Source: RUG14300 sp964561145 (GTDB lineage: Bacteria; Bacillota; Clostridia; Christensenellales; CAG-1252). Taken from it: a stretch of DNA of 64,000 bases. Shown here piece after piece: positions 1-8,585 of this stretch. The position numbers and the translations under genes were made by a program. The stretch spans positions 56,075 to 120,074 of the forward strand of contig CAZLNZ010000005.1 in NCBI GenBank assembly GCA_964561145.1, read 5' to 3'. The notes below the pieces were generated by a model. The model was not told the DNA's origin and did no database searches. It was given only the letters and a program-made list of their open reading frames with translations. Positions within the stretch are counted from its first letter, which is position 1, and each line of letters starts with the position of its first letter.

Positions 1-1
1 A

Positions 2-745
2 GATAGCTTAACTTTTAATATATCTTCTGATATAGAAATGGTTGTAGCTTTTGCCCCCGATGATTTAAAAATTAATTTAACCCCCGCAAAGGCAAATAAA
101 GGTGCCGTTGCTGCCGGCTTAACCATAGGCGAGGGTGCCGACGTTTTGACGACAAATCAAGATAAGTATATCGACGAACCGGCAACGATAGGTGTAGCCA
201 AAGCATCGATGTTATATCTTGGTTCTTCGGGAGGTGTTTCATCGAACTATCGAATGAAGGTTTCTTGCGGAATGTATACAGGCGAAACGGGCGGAGTGAA
301 TATTGCAAGCGATATTAATTACATGGTTTTTGCTTGTGGTACAGGCTTTATAATGGATGATGCATGGCTCTTGGGTAACGTAGAAAACTCAAAGGTTAGA
401 GAGATAAATTCACAATATCGTACGAGAATAGAAGAGGAAATTTACGACGAACAATCAAAACAGTTTGTATCCTACAATTTCCAAAATGATATAAATGATA
501 ATGCGTATTATCTATTGGATACCAATATAAAAAGCCCCTCCTTATTAAAGGAATTTGGCATAAAGGGCGTGTGGAATAACGGTGAACTTGCACAGTCGAG
601 CTATACGATTGTTCAAGAAAAAATGAATTTCCAATTTTTGGTAATAGCGTGGTATAATCGGGTTGACGAGCTGTTAGATCCTGAAATACAAGCATCGGAC
701 ATTATAGTTATTTCATTGGGTATCTCAAAGGACGGAGGAAACTGA
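2..745 (+). CDS. Envelope-associated protein of unknown family, 5' end cut by window edge
   Basis: The reading frame is open from the first bases of the window, so the true start lies upstream; an internal Met at base 38 is probably not the start. I do not recognise the family. The visible 247 residues are soluble-looking, Tyr/Asn-rich and beta-prone, with no membrane segment. The gene ends 2 nt before the next one, which has a ribosome site inside the end of this frame, so the two are probably co-transcribed. The neighbour carries an N-terminal hydrophobic segment ending in an AYW motif, reminiscent of SipW/TasA-type secreted proteins, so this may be a partner surface protein; that is inference. 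Confidence 0.7.
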   Translation, partial: DSLTFNISSDIEMVVAFAPDDLKINLTPAKANKGAVAAGLTIGEGADVLTTNQDKYIDEPATIGVAKASMLYLGSSGGVSSNYRMKVSCGMYTGETGGVNIASDINYMVFACGTGFIMDDAWLLGNVENSKVREINSQYRTRIEEEIYDEQSKQFVSYNFQNDINDNAYYLLDTNIKSPSLLKEFGIKGVWNNGELAQSSYTIVQEKMNFQFLVIAWYNRVDELLDPEIQASDIIVISLGISKDGGN

Positions 746-747
746 TT

Positions 748-3069
748 ATGATAAAAGCTTCAAGACAAACAATAACCATCGTGTGTATAGTAGTTGCAAT
801 TGTATTGGTTGTATCCTCTGTAAGTATCGGTTTAGCCTATTGGTCACAACAGATTAAGGCAAATACCAGCTTTTCCGATAATGCCGACTTCAATGCTTCG
901 GAACGTGATTTGATTTTTCAGCCCTTGGATTCGAATAGAGAACTAATAAACTTTCAATCTTATGATCCTGCAATTCACGGAAGTCTAGAGTATTCCTCCT
1001 TGACTGAAACCGAGATTATGCTTTATTACAGCGAAAATGCGGGACAAACCGGAAAAATGGCAACACATGAACAGATTAAGAGTGCAAAGGAAGACTTTGA
1101 TCTGAACGGTAATTATAGCGGATTGTATGTGTCGGGAGATCCGATTTTGTATAATCAAGATATTCACGGAAGTTTGCGTTACAGCTCTTATACCTCTTCG
1201 GGTATGCAAATCTATTCTTCCGAAGATATGCCAGCTAGCGATTATGATATAGCCAGCTATTTCAAAGGGGAGATCTATTCTTATCTTGTATATGATAACG
1301 GATATGTATCCTATGATCCTAACATTGCAAGTGATGTAAAAAAATACGGATATTTGTATTATAACAGCGAAACAGAAACAGATTCGGAAACCGGTTACGA
1401 ACTGAGAGTTTTAATAGATGGCAGCTATATGGTTGTTACTCGCAGTACATGTCCCAAGCTCGATAAATTATATGTTACCACTTTTGTTCAATACGATCCG
1501 ACCTATAACGGTCAAATAGTTCATAGCAAGCAAACCTCATTGGGCTATACCCTTTATTACAGCGAGGATTACGTTGAAAACGGACAGGTTATGTCAATTG
1601 CCATAACCAGAGCTCCTTACCAAACACAGTATGCCGTAAACGAGCCTCTAAATACCACAGGTCTAATTGTTACCGCGACCTATGAGGATTCCTCGGAGCG
1701 TGCAGTTTACGGTTATACCTGCTCAGGCTATACTACAGCAGATTTAGGGCAAGCTACCGTCACTGTAACTTATAGAGGTAAGACTGCAAGCTTCGATATC
1801 GAAATCGTCAACTTTAATTATATTTATTTTGACTGTCTGGATGGTGATTGGTGGTACGAGGACGATGCAATAACAAAATGTAAACTTACCTTTGATGACG
1901 GGACCACAGACTCTGAGGAAGCATTGGGTGAAGTTATGTCAAAGCAAGAAAAGGGTTTGAAATTGTTTTATACAAGATATGCTGATAACAAAACAGTTAG
2001 CTCCGTTATCATTAACAGAATCAATCCTGCAAATGAAAATGTGGTTTGGGATGAGGCTGTAAGCCTTGCAGATAATGAATACTCCTTGGAAAACAACTTG
2101 TTAAGGCTTAACGGTGTATCCTCCGCCGAGTGGGTCGCTTATGAAAGCGAAAAGAATTATGTTTATATGGATGTTGGCTCAGACCACAGAGAACTTGGTG
2201 CCTCTGATTCAGGCTGGCTTCAAGACGGAGCCGGTGTATATTGTTATATTGTTTATGATGGTGGAGATGAAAATGCTTCTTTCCCCGGAGAACGAATGGA
2301 GGAAAGGAAGATATCTTCTGTAAATAGCATTCTCCGTCTTTATGTCGGCACAAAAGCAGTTACAAAGATCGTATTTGTAAGATGCTCTACTCAAAATCCT
2401 GAATTGGAAGAGAATCAATACAATCGTACAGGTGATCTTTCTTATGACCGAGACTATAACGTCTTTTCCTTTACCGATTACAATAGTTTCAGCTCATTCT
2501 CCTATGAATGGCTGAATATAGAGGGGAATCCCAATCTAAGCGAGGCAGGCGGAGAAGGGGAGGCAAGTGTTACGGGGAAATGTACCCTTACCGAGTTCCA
2601 CGTTGCTCTTGAGAATGAGATAGTAGAGGGATACAATTTATATGTAGGCGGCAATATTGTTGCTTTTGCGGTTGTAGGCTATTCCGGTACGGTTTCTGAT
2701 GTCATTATTCCTGCTACACATAAATCCGACAATCTGGCTAAAGAGTATGACGTTGTAATGATCGGTGCAAGTCCCGATTATCCTAACCAGTCTATGGGCG
2801 GCAATGCTTTGATTACCTCCTTAGTTATAGGTGCAAATGTAGATACCATTGCCGATGCAGCCTTTAGATCAATGGATAATCTTGTCAAAGTAACGGTAAA
2901 CGGTGTCGGACGTCTCGAACTTGGACGGTATTGCTTTGCAGGTTGTTCAAAGCTTAGCGTGGTATCCTCAGGGAAAACCCTCTATGATTATGAAGGTAAG
3001 ATGATTACTAACGACAATGCAAGGAACAATGCCTTCTTTGCTTGCATTAACGTTATAATTGAAGATTAA
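748..3069 (+). CDS. Large secreted or surface protein with Ig-like domain and C-terminal BspA-type leucine-rich repeat
   Basis: A 773-residue protein. Residues about 8-32 form a hydrophobic export signal or anchor followed by LAYWS, resembling the signal region of SipW-processed proteins. Residues about 70-290 hold repeated units with the pattern HGSL-YSS then YYSE. A bacterial Ig-like domain (Big_3/Big_4 type) follows at about 290-355, ending in TVTYRGKTASFDI. The C-terminus (about 690-750) has the alternating pattern of BspA/LRR_5 repeats, including IADAAF and YCFAGCSKL. The start has GGAGG about 9 nt upstream. It probably acts at the cell surface in adhesion or matrix formation; no catalytic motif is seen. 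It forms a run with the genes on either side. Confidence 0.75.
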   Translation: MIKASRQTITIVCIVVAIVLVVSSVSIGLAYWSQQIKANTSFSDNADFNASERDLIFQPLDSNRELINFQSYDPAIHGSLEYSSLTETEIMLYYSENAGQTGKMATHEQIKSAKEDFDLNGNYSGLYVSGDPILYNQDIHGSLRYSSYTSSGMQIYSSEDMPASDYDIASYFKGEIYSYLVYDNGYVSYDPNIASDVKKYGYLYYNSETETDSETGYELRVLIDGSYMVVTRSTCPKLDKLYVTTFVQYDPTYNGQIVHSKQTSLGYTLYYSEDYVENGQVMSIAITRAPYQTQYAVNEPLNTTGLIVTATYEDSSERAVYGYTCSGYTTADLGQATVTVTYRGKTASFDIEIVNFNYIYFDCLDGDWWYEDDAITKCKLTFDDGTTDSEEALGEVMSKQEKGLKLFYTRYADNKTVSSVIINRINPANENVVWDEAVSLADNEYSLENNLLRLNGVSSAEWVAYESEKNYVYMDVGSDHRELGASDSGWLQDGAGVYCYIVYDGGDENASFPGERMEERKISSVNSILRLYVGTKAVTKIVFVRCSTQNPELEENQYNRTGDLSYDRDYNVFSFTDYNSFSSFSYEWLNIEGNPNLSEAGGEGEASVTGKCTLTEFHVALENEIVEGYNLYVGGNIVAFAVVGYSGTVSDVIIPATHKSDNLAKEYDVVMIGASPDYPNQSMGGNALITSLVIGANVDTIADAAFRSMDNLVKVTVNGVGRLELGRYCFAGCSKLSVVSSGKTLYDYEGKMITNDNARNNAFFACINVIIED

Positions 3070-3077
3070 TTGAAAAG

Positions 3078-5840
3078 TTGAAAAGGCAACTACCCAAAAA
3101 TATAATACTGATTATTTTAACAGCTTGTTTCTTACTCCTTGCATTAGGTGTTTCTCTTGTCAGCTATAGTATTGTTTTAAATAAAAAACCAACCGCACCG
3201 ACTGTTCCTAATAAACCGCAGGATATTGAAGAAAACCCCGAGTTAACCTATGTTGAAAGAATAGCAAAAAGTTACACTTGTACTTTTTATGATGATAGCT
3301 ATCACATCATTACCTTGGAAAAGGATTGTACCTTTGTTTTGAAAAACAGAGGAGTAGTTTTAGAAAAGGGAAGCTTTACAGTACAAGCCGATGGCACTAT
3401 CAATTTGACTCTGTTTGGGGAGAAGTATTTACTAAAGCCCGATCTGCTTAAAAGTCTGATGCTTATGGTGGCGGTGCCTATCGGTGATTATACAGAGTAC
3501 TCGAATCAGGTCGGAGAATTTGTGTACAAACTCAGATTGTATAATGAGGGCTATGCAAGACTCTTTTTAGAGGGGAATACCTTTAATGTGTATGGAAGTT
3601 ATGGTGTGGATGGTGAAAAATGCACCGTAACCTTTTTAAACGAGAAAACCCTTTTTGCATTGTATAAGGAAAACGGATCAAATAGGTTTAAAGATTATAG
3701 TCAATATGAAAGAAACTTTTATTTGGGCGACTATGAGTGTTCCTTTATGAATAATGCAACATTGACGTTATATGAAGGATCCTTTAGAATACATAACGGA
3801 AATACCTTATTCGAAGGTGATTCCTATGAGCTTGATGACGATGAGCTGTGTTTATATATCGGTGGTACCAAGTTGTTTATCGATATCTATAGCGATAACT
3901 GCAAGAGGGCTTCGCTCAAGGATATTACTGAGGGCGAGGGTGAGACTTACTTATATTATTCAAAAGATTATAATGAGGATTATTACTTTACTTTTTATTC
4001 CACAAATGGCACCTATAAGATGACTTCGACCTCTATGGGCTATACCTTATATGGTTATTATAAATTTTTTTCTCAGAATCGTTATTACGTAATGTGTTTG
4101 AAAAATAGTGCCATGGTTGTTATTGAGAATGGTAAGCTTTATCTTGCTAGTGAATATGTTGAAGATACGAGAGAGAAGTTTTCTTTTGAGAATAATGACG
4201 GTGTTTGTAATTACGAATTGTCTGTTTCGAGTGACGGAACTTTTACTCTTGTACGTAAAACACAAAATATTACAGGGGATGAACATAAGGGTACTTATAC
4301 AATAAATCCTTACGGCATAGTATTATCCAACAGCTTTTATGGAATTTTCAAGGACAAGATTGTTGTTTTAGATTATGAAAATCACCTGTTTGCTTTAGTT
4401 AAATACTATCAATATACCGATTATAACGGAAAGAATTATTATCTCAAACAAATAGCGGTAAATAATGATACCGACGAGTTTGTATTAAGCTCTTCCTTTG
4501 ATTCTCAAGAATTTGCAAGAGCTACATTCGATAAAAACAATTTGAAAGAAGGTTTTAGATTTTTAGGAAATAATGAAGATGAACTAATATGGGTATCGGG
4601 AGATATCTTTGTCTACGTGGAGAGCTTGTTGGGAAAATACTATTATAACGATAGCGGAATAGACTATTTATTGCTTTTAAAAGATTTGTCCTACGAGTTA
4701 AGTATTAACGGATATCAAGAGAAAGGATTCTATAATATAATCGATGGGCAGCTGATTTTGGATAACGAAACCTATGTAACCTTGGCTTCAAACCGTTTTT
4801 CCTTTACTAAAGATAGAATAACGAAGGTGGAATGCACCCTTCCTAATATGATAGTAAAAGGGGAAGATGTAAAACTTTCCGAATATACCATAACATTACA
4901 TACCCTTTTAGGGAACGTATACCATACTTCATTAGATAAAGTATCGGTTGAGAAACTTCGCACGGATATTGCGGGCGATTTTGAATGTAGGATTGTATTT
5001 AGGGACTATACCTATATGCATAGCTATAAGGTTATAGAAGAATCTCCTTCCTATTTAGCGGTAGTAAATCTACCTGACACTGTAAATTTCGGGGAGGGTA
5101 TTAATCTTTCTAATGCCGTCGTAAATGTAATAAGCGATTTTGGCAGAGTGATGTTTTCTTCTGCGATAAGAGAAGATATGTTTGTCGATTTAGATTTATC
5201 TTCAATTGGAAGCAAGAGTTCTATATTATGCTATATGGGCTTGACCTATACATATTATTATACAGTTGTTAGTGATGTTTATGATGTTGAAATTGTCGGA
5301 TTAACAATGTCGAAAAATGTCTTTTCAGTTGGTGAAGAAATAGATCTTACGGGTGCAAGAATAAGGATTAGGACAAATCTAAACACCTTCCGCTACGAAA
5401 GAGTAACTCTTGACATGCTCGTCGGTTTTTCAACAGCGAATGCCTGCTATGGGGTATTTATAGTTGAATACAACGGGATGAGATATGTTGGGTCATCTTA
5501 TATAGTAAAGTCAATACCTCGAAGCTATGAATTAACGGTAGATGTCGTTTTGTCAACAGTAGCAGGAGTAGAAAGCGATATTCAATATATGACCAATGCT
5601 TACTTTGTGGCACTTTCTGACGGAAAATATAGGTTCGAAAGTAAATCTCAATATGGAATACGGGCTTATTTGTATGATGAGAACATGACCTTATTGGCAT
5701 ACGATTATGCCGGAAGCGAGAACAGTGTTGACTTTGTTATAGAGTATTCCCTAAAACAAGGAGAAATGGTAAGACTTTACTATCGAGTTGACTCCGATAG
5801 TGACGAGGAGATTGAAATAATCGCAACCCGAATTGGTTAG
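3078..5840 (+). CDS. Large membrane-anchored extracellular protein of unknown function
   Basis: A 920-residue protein that starts at a TTG codon 8 nt after the previous stop, with no good ribosome site, so expression may rely on translational coupling. Residues about 7-33 are a single hydrophobic anchor with the rest outside. Most of the chain is a Tyr-rich beta repeat array in which short blocks recur (YTLYGYYKF, GTYTINPYG, GTYKMTS), a pattern seen in Gram-positive surface proteins. Residues about 590-800 look like three Ig-like modules, and the last 100 residues form a compact beta domain. I see no enzyme motif and do not recognise a named family. The position suggests one operon with the two genes before it. 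Confidence 0.65.
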   Translation: MKRQLPKNIILIILTACFLLLALGVSLVSYSIVLNKKPTAPTVPNKPQDIEENPELTYVERIAKSYTCTFYDDSYHIITLEKDCTFVLKNRGVVLEKGSFTVQADGTINLTLFGEKYLLKPDLLKSLMLMVAVPIGDYTEYSNQVGEFVYKLRLYNEGYARLFLEGNTFNVYGSYGVDGEKCTVTFLNEKTLFALYKENGSNRFKDYSQYERNFYLGDYECSFMNNATLTLYEGSFRIHNGNTLFEGDSYELDDDELCLYIGGTKLFIDIYSDNCKRASLKDITEGEGETYLYYSKDYNEDYYFTFYSTNGTYKMTSTSMGYTLYGYYKFFSQNRYYVMCLKNSAMVVIENGKLYLASEYVEDTREKFSFENNDGVCNYELSVSSDGTFTLVRKTQNITGDEHKGTYTINPYGIVLSNSFYGIFKDKIVVLDYENHLFALVKYYQYTDYNGKNYYLKQIAVNNDTDEFVLSSSFDSQEFARATFDKNNLKEGFRFLGNNEDELIWVSGDIFVYVESLLGKYYYNDSGIDYLLLLKDLSYELSINGYQEKGFYNIIDGQLILDNETYVTLASNRFSFTKDRITKVECTLPNMIVKGEDVKLSEYTITLHTLLGNVYHTSLDKVSVEKLRTDIAGDFECRIVFRDYTYMHSYKVIEESPSYLAVVNLPDTVNFGEGINLSNAVVNVISDFGRVMFSSAIREDMFVDLDLSSIGSKSSILCYMGLTYTYYYTVVSDVYDVEIVGLTMSKNVFSVGEEIDLTGARIRIRTNLNTFRYERVTLDMLVGFSTANACYGVFIVEYNGMRYVGSSYIVKSIPRSYELTVDVVLSTVAGVESDIQYMTNAYFVALSDGKYRFESKSQYGIRAYLYDENMTLLAYDYAGSENSVDFVIEYSLKQGEMVRLYYRVDSDSDEEIEIIATRIG

Positions 5841-5876
5841 TGATTGAAGGTGCTTTATTATAAATGGAGGTATGTT

Positions 5877-6401
5877 ATGGAATTCCAAACAGAAAGACTG
5901 GTTTTACGCCCTTGGCAGGAGAGTGATGCTGAAGAGCTCTATAAATATGCAAGTGATCCCGATATCGGACTGTCTGCCGGATGGAAACCCCATATCGATG
6001 TCGAAAACAGTAGGGAAATAATCCTAAATGTATTGTGCAAACCTGAAACCTATGCCATTTGTTTAAAAGAGAGCGAAAAAGCAATCGGCAGTATAGGTTT
6101 CCACCACAATGACTTATTTCCCGACGAATATGAACTTGGTTATTGGATAGGAAAACCCTTTTGGGGTCAGGGGTTTGTTCCCGAGGCGTCTCGAGAACTT
6201 TTACGTTACGCTTTTGAGAATCTTGATATGAATCGTATATGGTGTGCTTATTTCGAAGGGAATGCCAAAAGTCGCCGTGTTCAAGAAAAACTCGGTTTTG
6301 AATATCATCATACCACCGAAGGCGTTCGTATAAAGCAACTAGGCGAATTCCGTACCGCCCACTTTTCGCTACTAACCAAGGAGCGTTACTTTTCCCTATA
6401 A
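5877..6401 (+). CDS. GNAT-family N-acetyltransferase (RimJ/RimL type)
   Basis: A 174-residue GNAT acetyltransferase of the Acetyltransf_3/RimJ-L group, which transfers acetyl from acetyl-CoA to an amine such as a protein N-terminus or small molecule. The family opening TERLVLRPW is at residue 4, the acetyl-CoA loop region around ELGYWIGKPFWGQGF is in the middle, and NAKSRRVQEKLGFEY is the usual C-terminal signature. I start at ATG 5877 because GGAGG lies 6 nt upstream; an upstream TTG adds 11 unsupported residues. The substrate cannot be read from the sequence. It sits alone between the envelope genes and the aromatic operon. Confidence 0.88.
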   Translation: MEFQTERLVLRPWQESDAEELYKYASDPDIGLSAGWKPHIDVENSREIILNVLCKPETYAICLKESEKAIGSIGFHHNDLFPDEYELGYWIGKPFWGQGFVPEASRELLRYAFENLDMNRIWCAYFEGNAKSRRVQEKLGFEYHHTTEGVRIKQLGEFRTAHFSLLTKERYFSL

Positions 6402-6479
6402 TACAACTACTAAACTTTTTAAGTATTCTATATTTCTTACAAAAAATCAGTGAGGAAATAAAAAGATTTTTAAAAGGGA

Positions 6480-6509
6480 TTGACACAGGGTAGTGCTCGG
6501 TAATATAAT
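6480..6509 (+). promoter_or_regulatory. Promoter of the aromatic amino-acid operon
   Basis: TTGACA at 6480-6485 and TATAAT at 6504-6509 are separated by 18 nt. Transcription would start near 6516 and first produce the leader-peptide and attenuator region. Confidence 0.85.
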
Positions 6510-6535
6510 TAATCTATAAACGTAAGGAATATAGT

Positions 6536-6607
6536 ATGACAAGCTTAAAACAATTTGGCACTTCTTATACCTTCTACTTTAGCTACTTCTTTTTTGCAAA
6601 GAAGTAA
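6536..6607 (+). CDS. Phe/Tyr-rich leader peptide of the aro operon
   Basis: A 23-codon reading frame with ATG at 6536 and AAGGA 7 nt upstream (6524-6528), ending in TAA at 6605. It contains six Phe and three Tyr codons. The cluster near its end reads TFYFSYFFF before AKK. Position (between the operon promoter and the first gene), composition matching the operon's end products, and the hairpins that follow make it a transcription-attenuation leader peptide, comparable in logic to enterobacterial pheL. It is too short for routine gene callers. Its product probably has no function of its own. Confidence 0.88.
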   Translation: MTSLKQFGTSYTFYFSYFFFAKK

Positions 6608-6681
6608 TTTTGAGTGTGGTATAAAATCCGAGTTGCTTTTATGGCTTTAAAGACCACACTCAACAGAGCGTGGTCTTTTTT
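6584..6681 (+). promoter_or_regulatory. Ribosome-mediated transcription attenuator (antiterminator versus terminator)
   Basis: Three exclusive pairings are visible. TACTTCTTT (6584-6592) pairs with AAAGAAGTA (6598-6606) inside the leader frame. TTGAGTGTGGT (6610-6620) pairs perfectly over 11 bp with ACCACACTCAA (6653-6663), forming an antiterminator. That second strand overlaps the 5' side of the terminator stem (6649-6657), so both cannot form. A ribosome that reaches the stop codon at 6605 would cover 6610-6620 and leave the terminator free. A ribosome stalled at the Phe/Tyr codons (6566-6595) would leave 6610-6620 exposed and allow readthrough. No T-box sequence is present. Confidence 0.85.
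6649..6681 (+). terminator. Leader terminator upstream of aroF
   Basis: AAAGACCAC (6649-6657) pairs with GTGGTCTTT (6670-6678). Inside it CTC/GAG closes an AACA loop, and six T residues end at 6681. It lies between the leader peptide and aroF, so it is conditional. Confidence 0.88.
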
Positions 6682-6697
6682 AAAAAGGAGATATATT

Positions 6698-7711
6698 ATG
6701 ATAGTTGCACTGAAAAAGAATGTCGAGGAAATACAGGTTGACAATCTTATTAATTGGATTAAATCTATAGGCTTAACCGTTCATATAAGCCGTGGTGATA
6801 GTAATACCATAGTAGGCTTAATCGGTGATACAGCGAAGGTGGATATCGATCTTTTGCGTTCATTGGATATAGTAGAGTCGGTAACCCGCATTCAAGAGCC
6901 ATATAAAAATGCTAACAGAAAATTTCATCCTCAAAATACGGTAGTTGATGTATGTGGTCATACTTTTGGCAACAGTAATTTTCCTATTATTGCCGGTCCT
7001 TGTTCCGTTGAGAGTTACGAACAGGTTTTGGCGATCGCAAAGGCGGTCAAAGCATCGGGTGCAAGTATATTAAGAGGAGGTGCCTTTAAACCTCGTACTT
7101 CTCCCTATTCTTTCCAGGGCTTAGGTTGTGACGGTTTGGAAATTTTAAGAGCTGTTAGAAAGGAAACCGGGATGCCTATTATAACGGAAATAACGTCGGA
7201 AAAGTATATAAAAGAGTTTATGGACGTTGATATAATTCAAGTAGGTGCAAGGAATATGCAAAACTTCGAGCTTCTAAAGGCTTTGGGACGGACGGAAAAA
7301 ACCATTCTATTAAAAAGAGGCTTAAGTGCAACAATAGAGGAGTGGCTTATGAGTGCGGAATACCTTATGGCGGGTGGTGCGAGAAATGTAATCCTCTGCG
7401 AAAGAGGAATTAGAACCTTTGAGCCCATGACAAGAAACACTCTGGATTTATCTGCGATACCCCTTGTAAAAGAGAAAACGCATTTGCCGGTTATCGTTGA
7501 TCCTAGCCATGCCTCCGGCTTGAATAGGTTGGTAAGACCCATGTCGTTAGCAGCAGTCGGAGCGGGTGCAGATGGACTGATAATCGAGGTTCATAACGAT
7601 CCTCCTCATGCACTTTCTGACGGAGCTCAATCCTTGCGTCCCGATCAGTTTGACGAGGTTGTAAAAGCTATAGATATAATGCTTCCTATCGTTGGTAAAA
7701 AGAGAGGATAA
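6698..7711 (+). CDS. aroF: 3-deoxy-7-phosphoheptulonate (DAHP) synthase
   Basis: Joins phosphoenolpyruvate and erythrose-4-phosphate, the first step of the shikimate pathway. The 337-residue protein has the class Ib layout: a ferredoxin-like N-terminal domain (about 1-75) that gives feedback control in this subfamily, then the KDSA-type barrel from about 85. Signatures include IAGPCSVES, LRGGAFKPRTSPYSFQG, LLKRG and VDPSHASG. The start is ATG 6698 with AAAGGAG 7 nt upstream; a longer frame back to 6614 would run through the terminator hairpin and is rejected. It is the first gene of the operon and is controlled by the attenuator before it. Confidence 0.96.
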   Translation: MIVALKKNVEEIQVDNLINWIKSIGLTVHISRGDSNTIVGLIGDTAKVDIDLLRSLDIVESVTRIQEPYKNANRKFHPQNTVVDVCGHTFGNSNFPIIAGPCSVESYEQVLAIAKAVKASGASILRGGAFKPRTSPYSFQGLGCDGLEILRAVRKETGMPIITEITSEKYIKEFMDVDIIQVGARNMQNFELLKALGRTEKTILLKRGLSATIEEWLMSAEYLMAGGARNVILCERGIRTFEPMTRNTLDLSAIPLVKEKTHLPVIVDPSHASGLNRLVRPMSLAAVGAGADGLIIEVHNDPPHALSDGAQSLRPDQFDEVVKAIDIMLPIVGKKRG

Positions 7712-7712
7712 T

Positions 7713-8585
7713 ATGAATATCGGTATCATAGGATTGGGACTGATAGGCGGTTCAATAGGCCGTGCCGCCAAAAAGAAAACCTCACACAAGGTTTTTGGCT
7801 TGGATATCGACAAAGAGGTTATGTTAAAGGCCAGACTTTGTATTGCCATCGATGAAGAACTTAACGATGATAATCTTGCCGATATTGATTTGCTTATATT
7901 ATCCCTGTATCCGGATACTGCAATAAAGGTTATGAGAGAGTCTCTTCCGAAACTTAAGAAGGGTGCTATTGTGATAGACTGTTGCGGAACAAAAAGAAAA
8001 ATAGTCAACGCTATGGAGGAATTAAAGAAAGATTATCCTCATATAGAATTTGTCGGAGTGCACCCTATGGCAGGAAGAGAGTTTTCGGGAATATCTCATG
8101 CTATTCCTACGTTGTTTGAAAACGGGTATGTAATAATGACACCGGTTTATTCGGATATTGCTACATTGGCTTCGGTAAAGGGCTTTTTTATGGAGTTGGG
8201 GGCTTGTGGCGTTGAGGTTGCGTCAAAGGAAAAGCATGATACAATGATAGCATATACATCGCAGTTGGCACATGTATTATCCTCAAGCTATATTAAAAGT
8301 GAATTATCCGATAGCTATACGGGCTTTTCTGCAGGAAGCTTCAGAGATATGACAAGGGTTGCAAAGCTTAACCCTCAAATGTGGACAGAACTCTGTCTTG
8401 AGAATGCAGACAATCTTGTTATACGAATTGATGAGCTCATTCAACATCTTTCGGAGTATAGAGATGCATTGAAGGCTGGAAACGAAGCGGATCTTTATAA
8501 GCTTTTCTTGGAGGGTACCGAGATGAAGGCTAAAGCCGACGAGCTGATGAAGGAGAGAAAGAGAAATGATAAAAATCAAGGTTGA
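7713..8585 (+). CDS. tyrA: Prephenate dehydrogenase
   Basis: Oxidatively decarboxylates prephenate to 4-hydroxyphenylpyruvate using NAD(P), the committed step to tyrosine. The 290 residues start with the Rossmann motif GIIGLGLIGGS and contain GVHPMAGREFSG with the catalytic His, and the helical dimerisation half with SYTGFSAGSFRDMTR. There is no C-terminal ACT domain, unlike many Gram-positive TyrA proteins, so feedback by tyrosine would have to occur elsewhere, for example at the attenuator. I use ATG 7713, 1 nt after the aroF stop. The end overlaps aroB by 20 nt. Confidence 0.95.
   Translation: MNIGIIGLGLIGGSIGRAAKKKTSHKVFGLDIDKEVMLKARLCIAIDEELNDDNLADIDLLILSLYPDTAIKVMRESLPKLKKGAIVIDCCGTKRKIVNAMEELKKDYPHIEFVGVHPMAGREFSGISHAIPTLFENGYVIMTPVYSDIATLASVKGFFMELGACGVEVASKEKHDTMIAYTSQLAHVLSSSYIKSELSDSYTGFSAGSFRDMTRVAKLNPQMWTELCLENADNLVIRIDELIQHLSEYRDALKAGNEADLYKLFLEGTEMKAKADELMKERKRNDKNQG

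Noticed and set aside
5875..6486. 203-residue minus-strand frame opposite the GNAT gene
   Set aside because: It is a shadow of the clearly recognisable acetyltransferase, with no ribosome site and no family-like sequence.
6480..6697. T-box riboswitch upstream of aroF
   Set aside because: No T-box consensus or specifier loop architecture is seen, while a translated Phe/Tyr leader and overlapping hairpins explain the region.
6614..6697. Extended N-terminus of DAHP synthase starting at 6614
   Set aside because: It would be translated through the terminator hairpin and lacks a ribosome site; ATG 6698 has AAAGGAG at the right distance and matches the family N-terminus.
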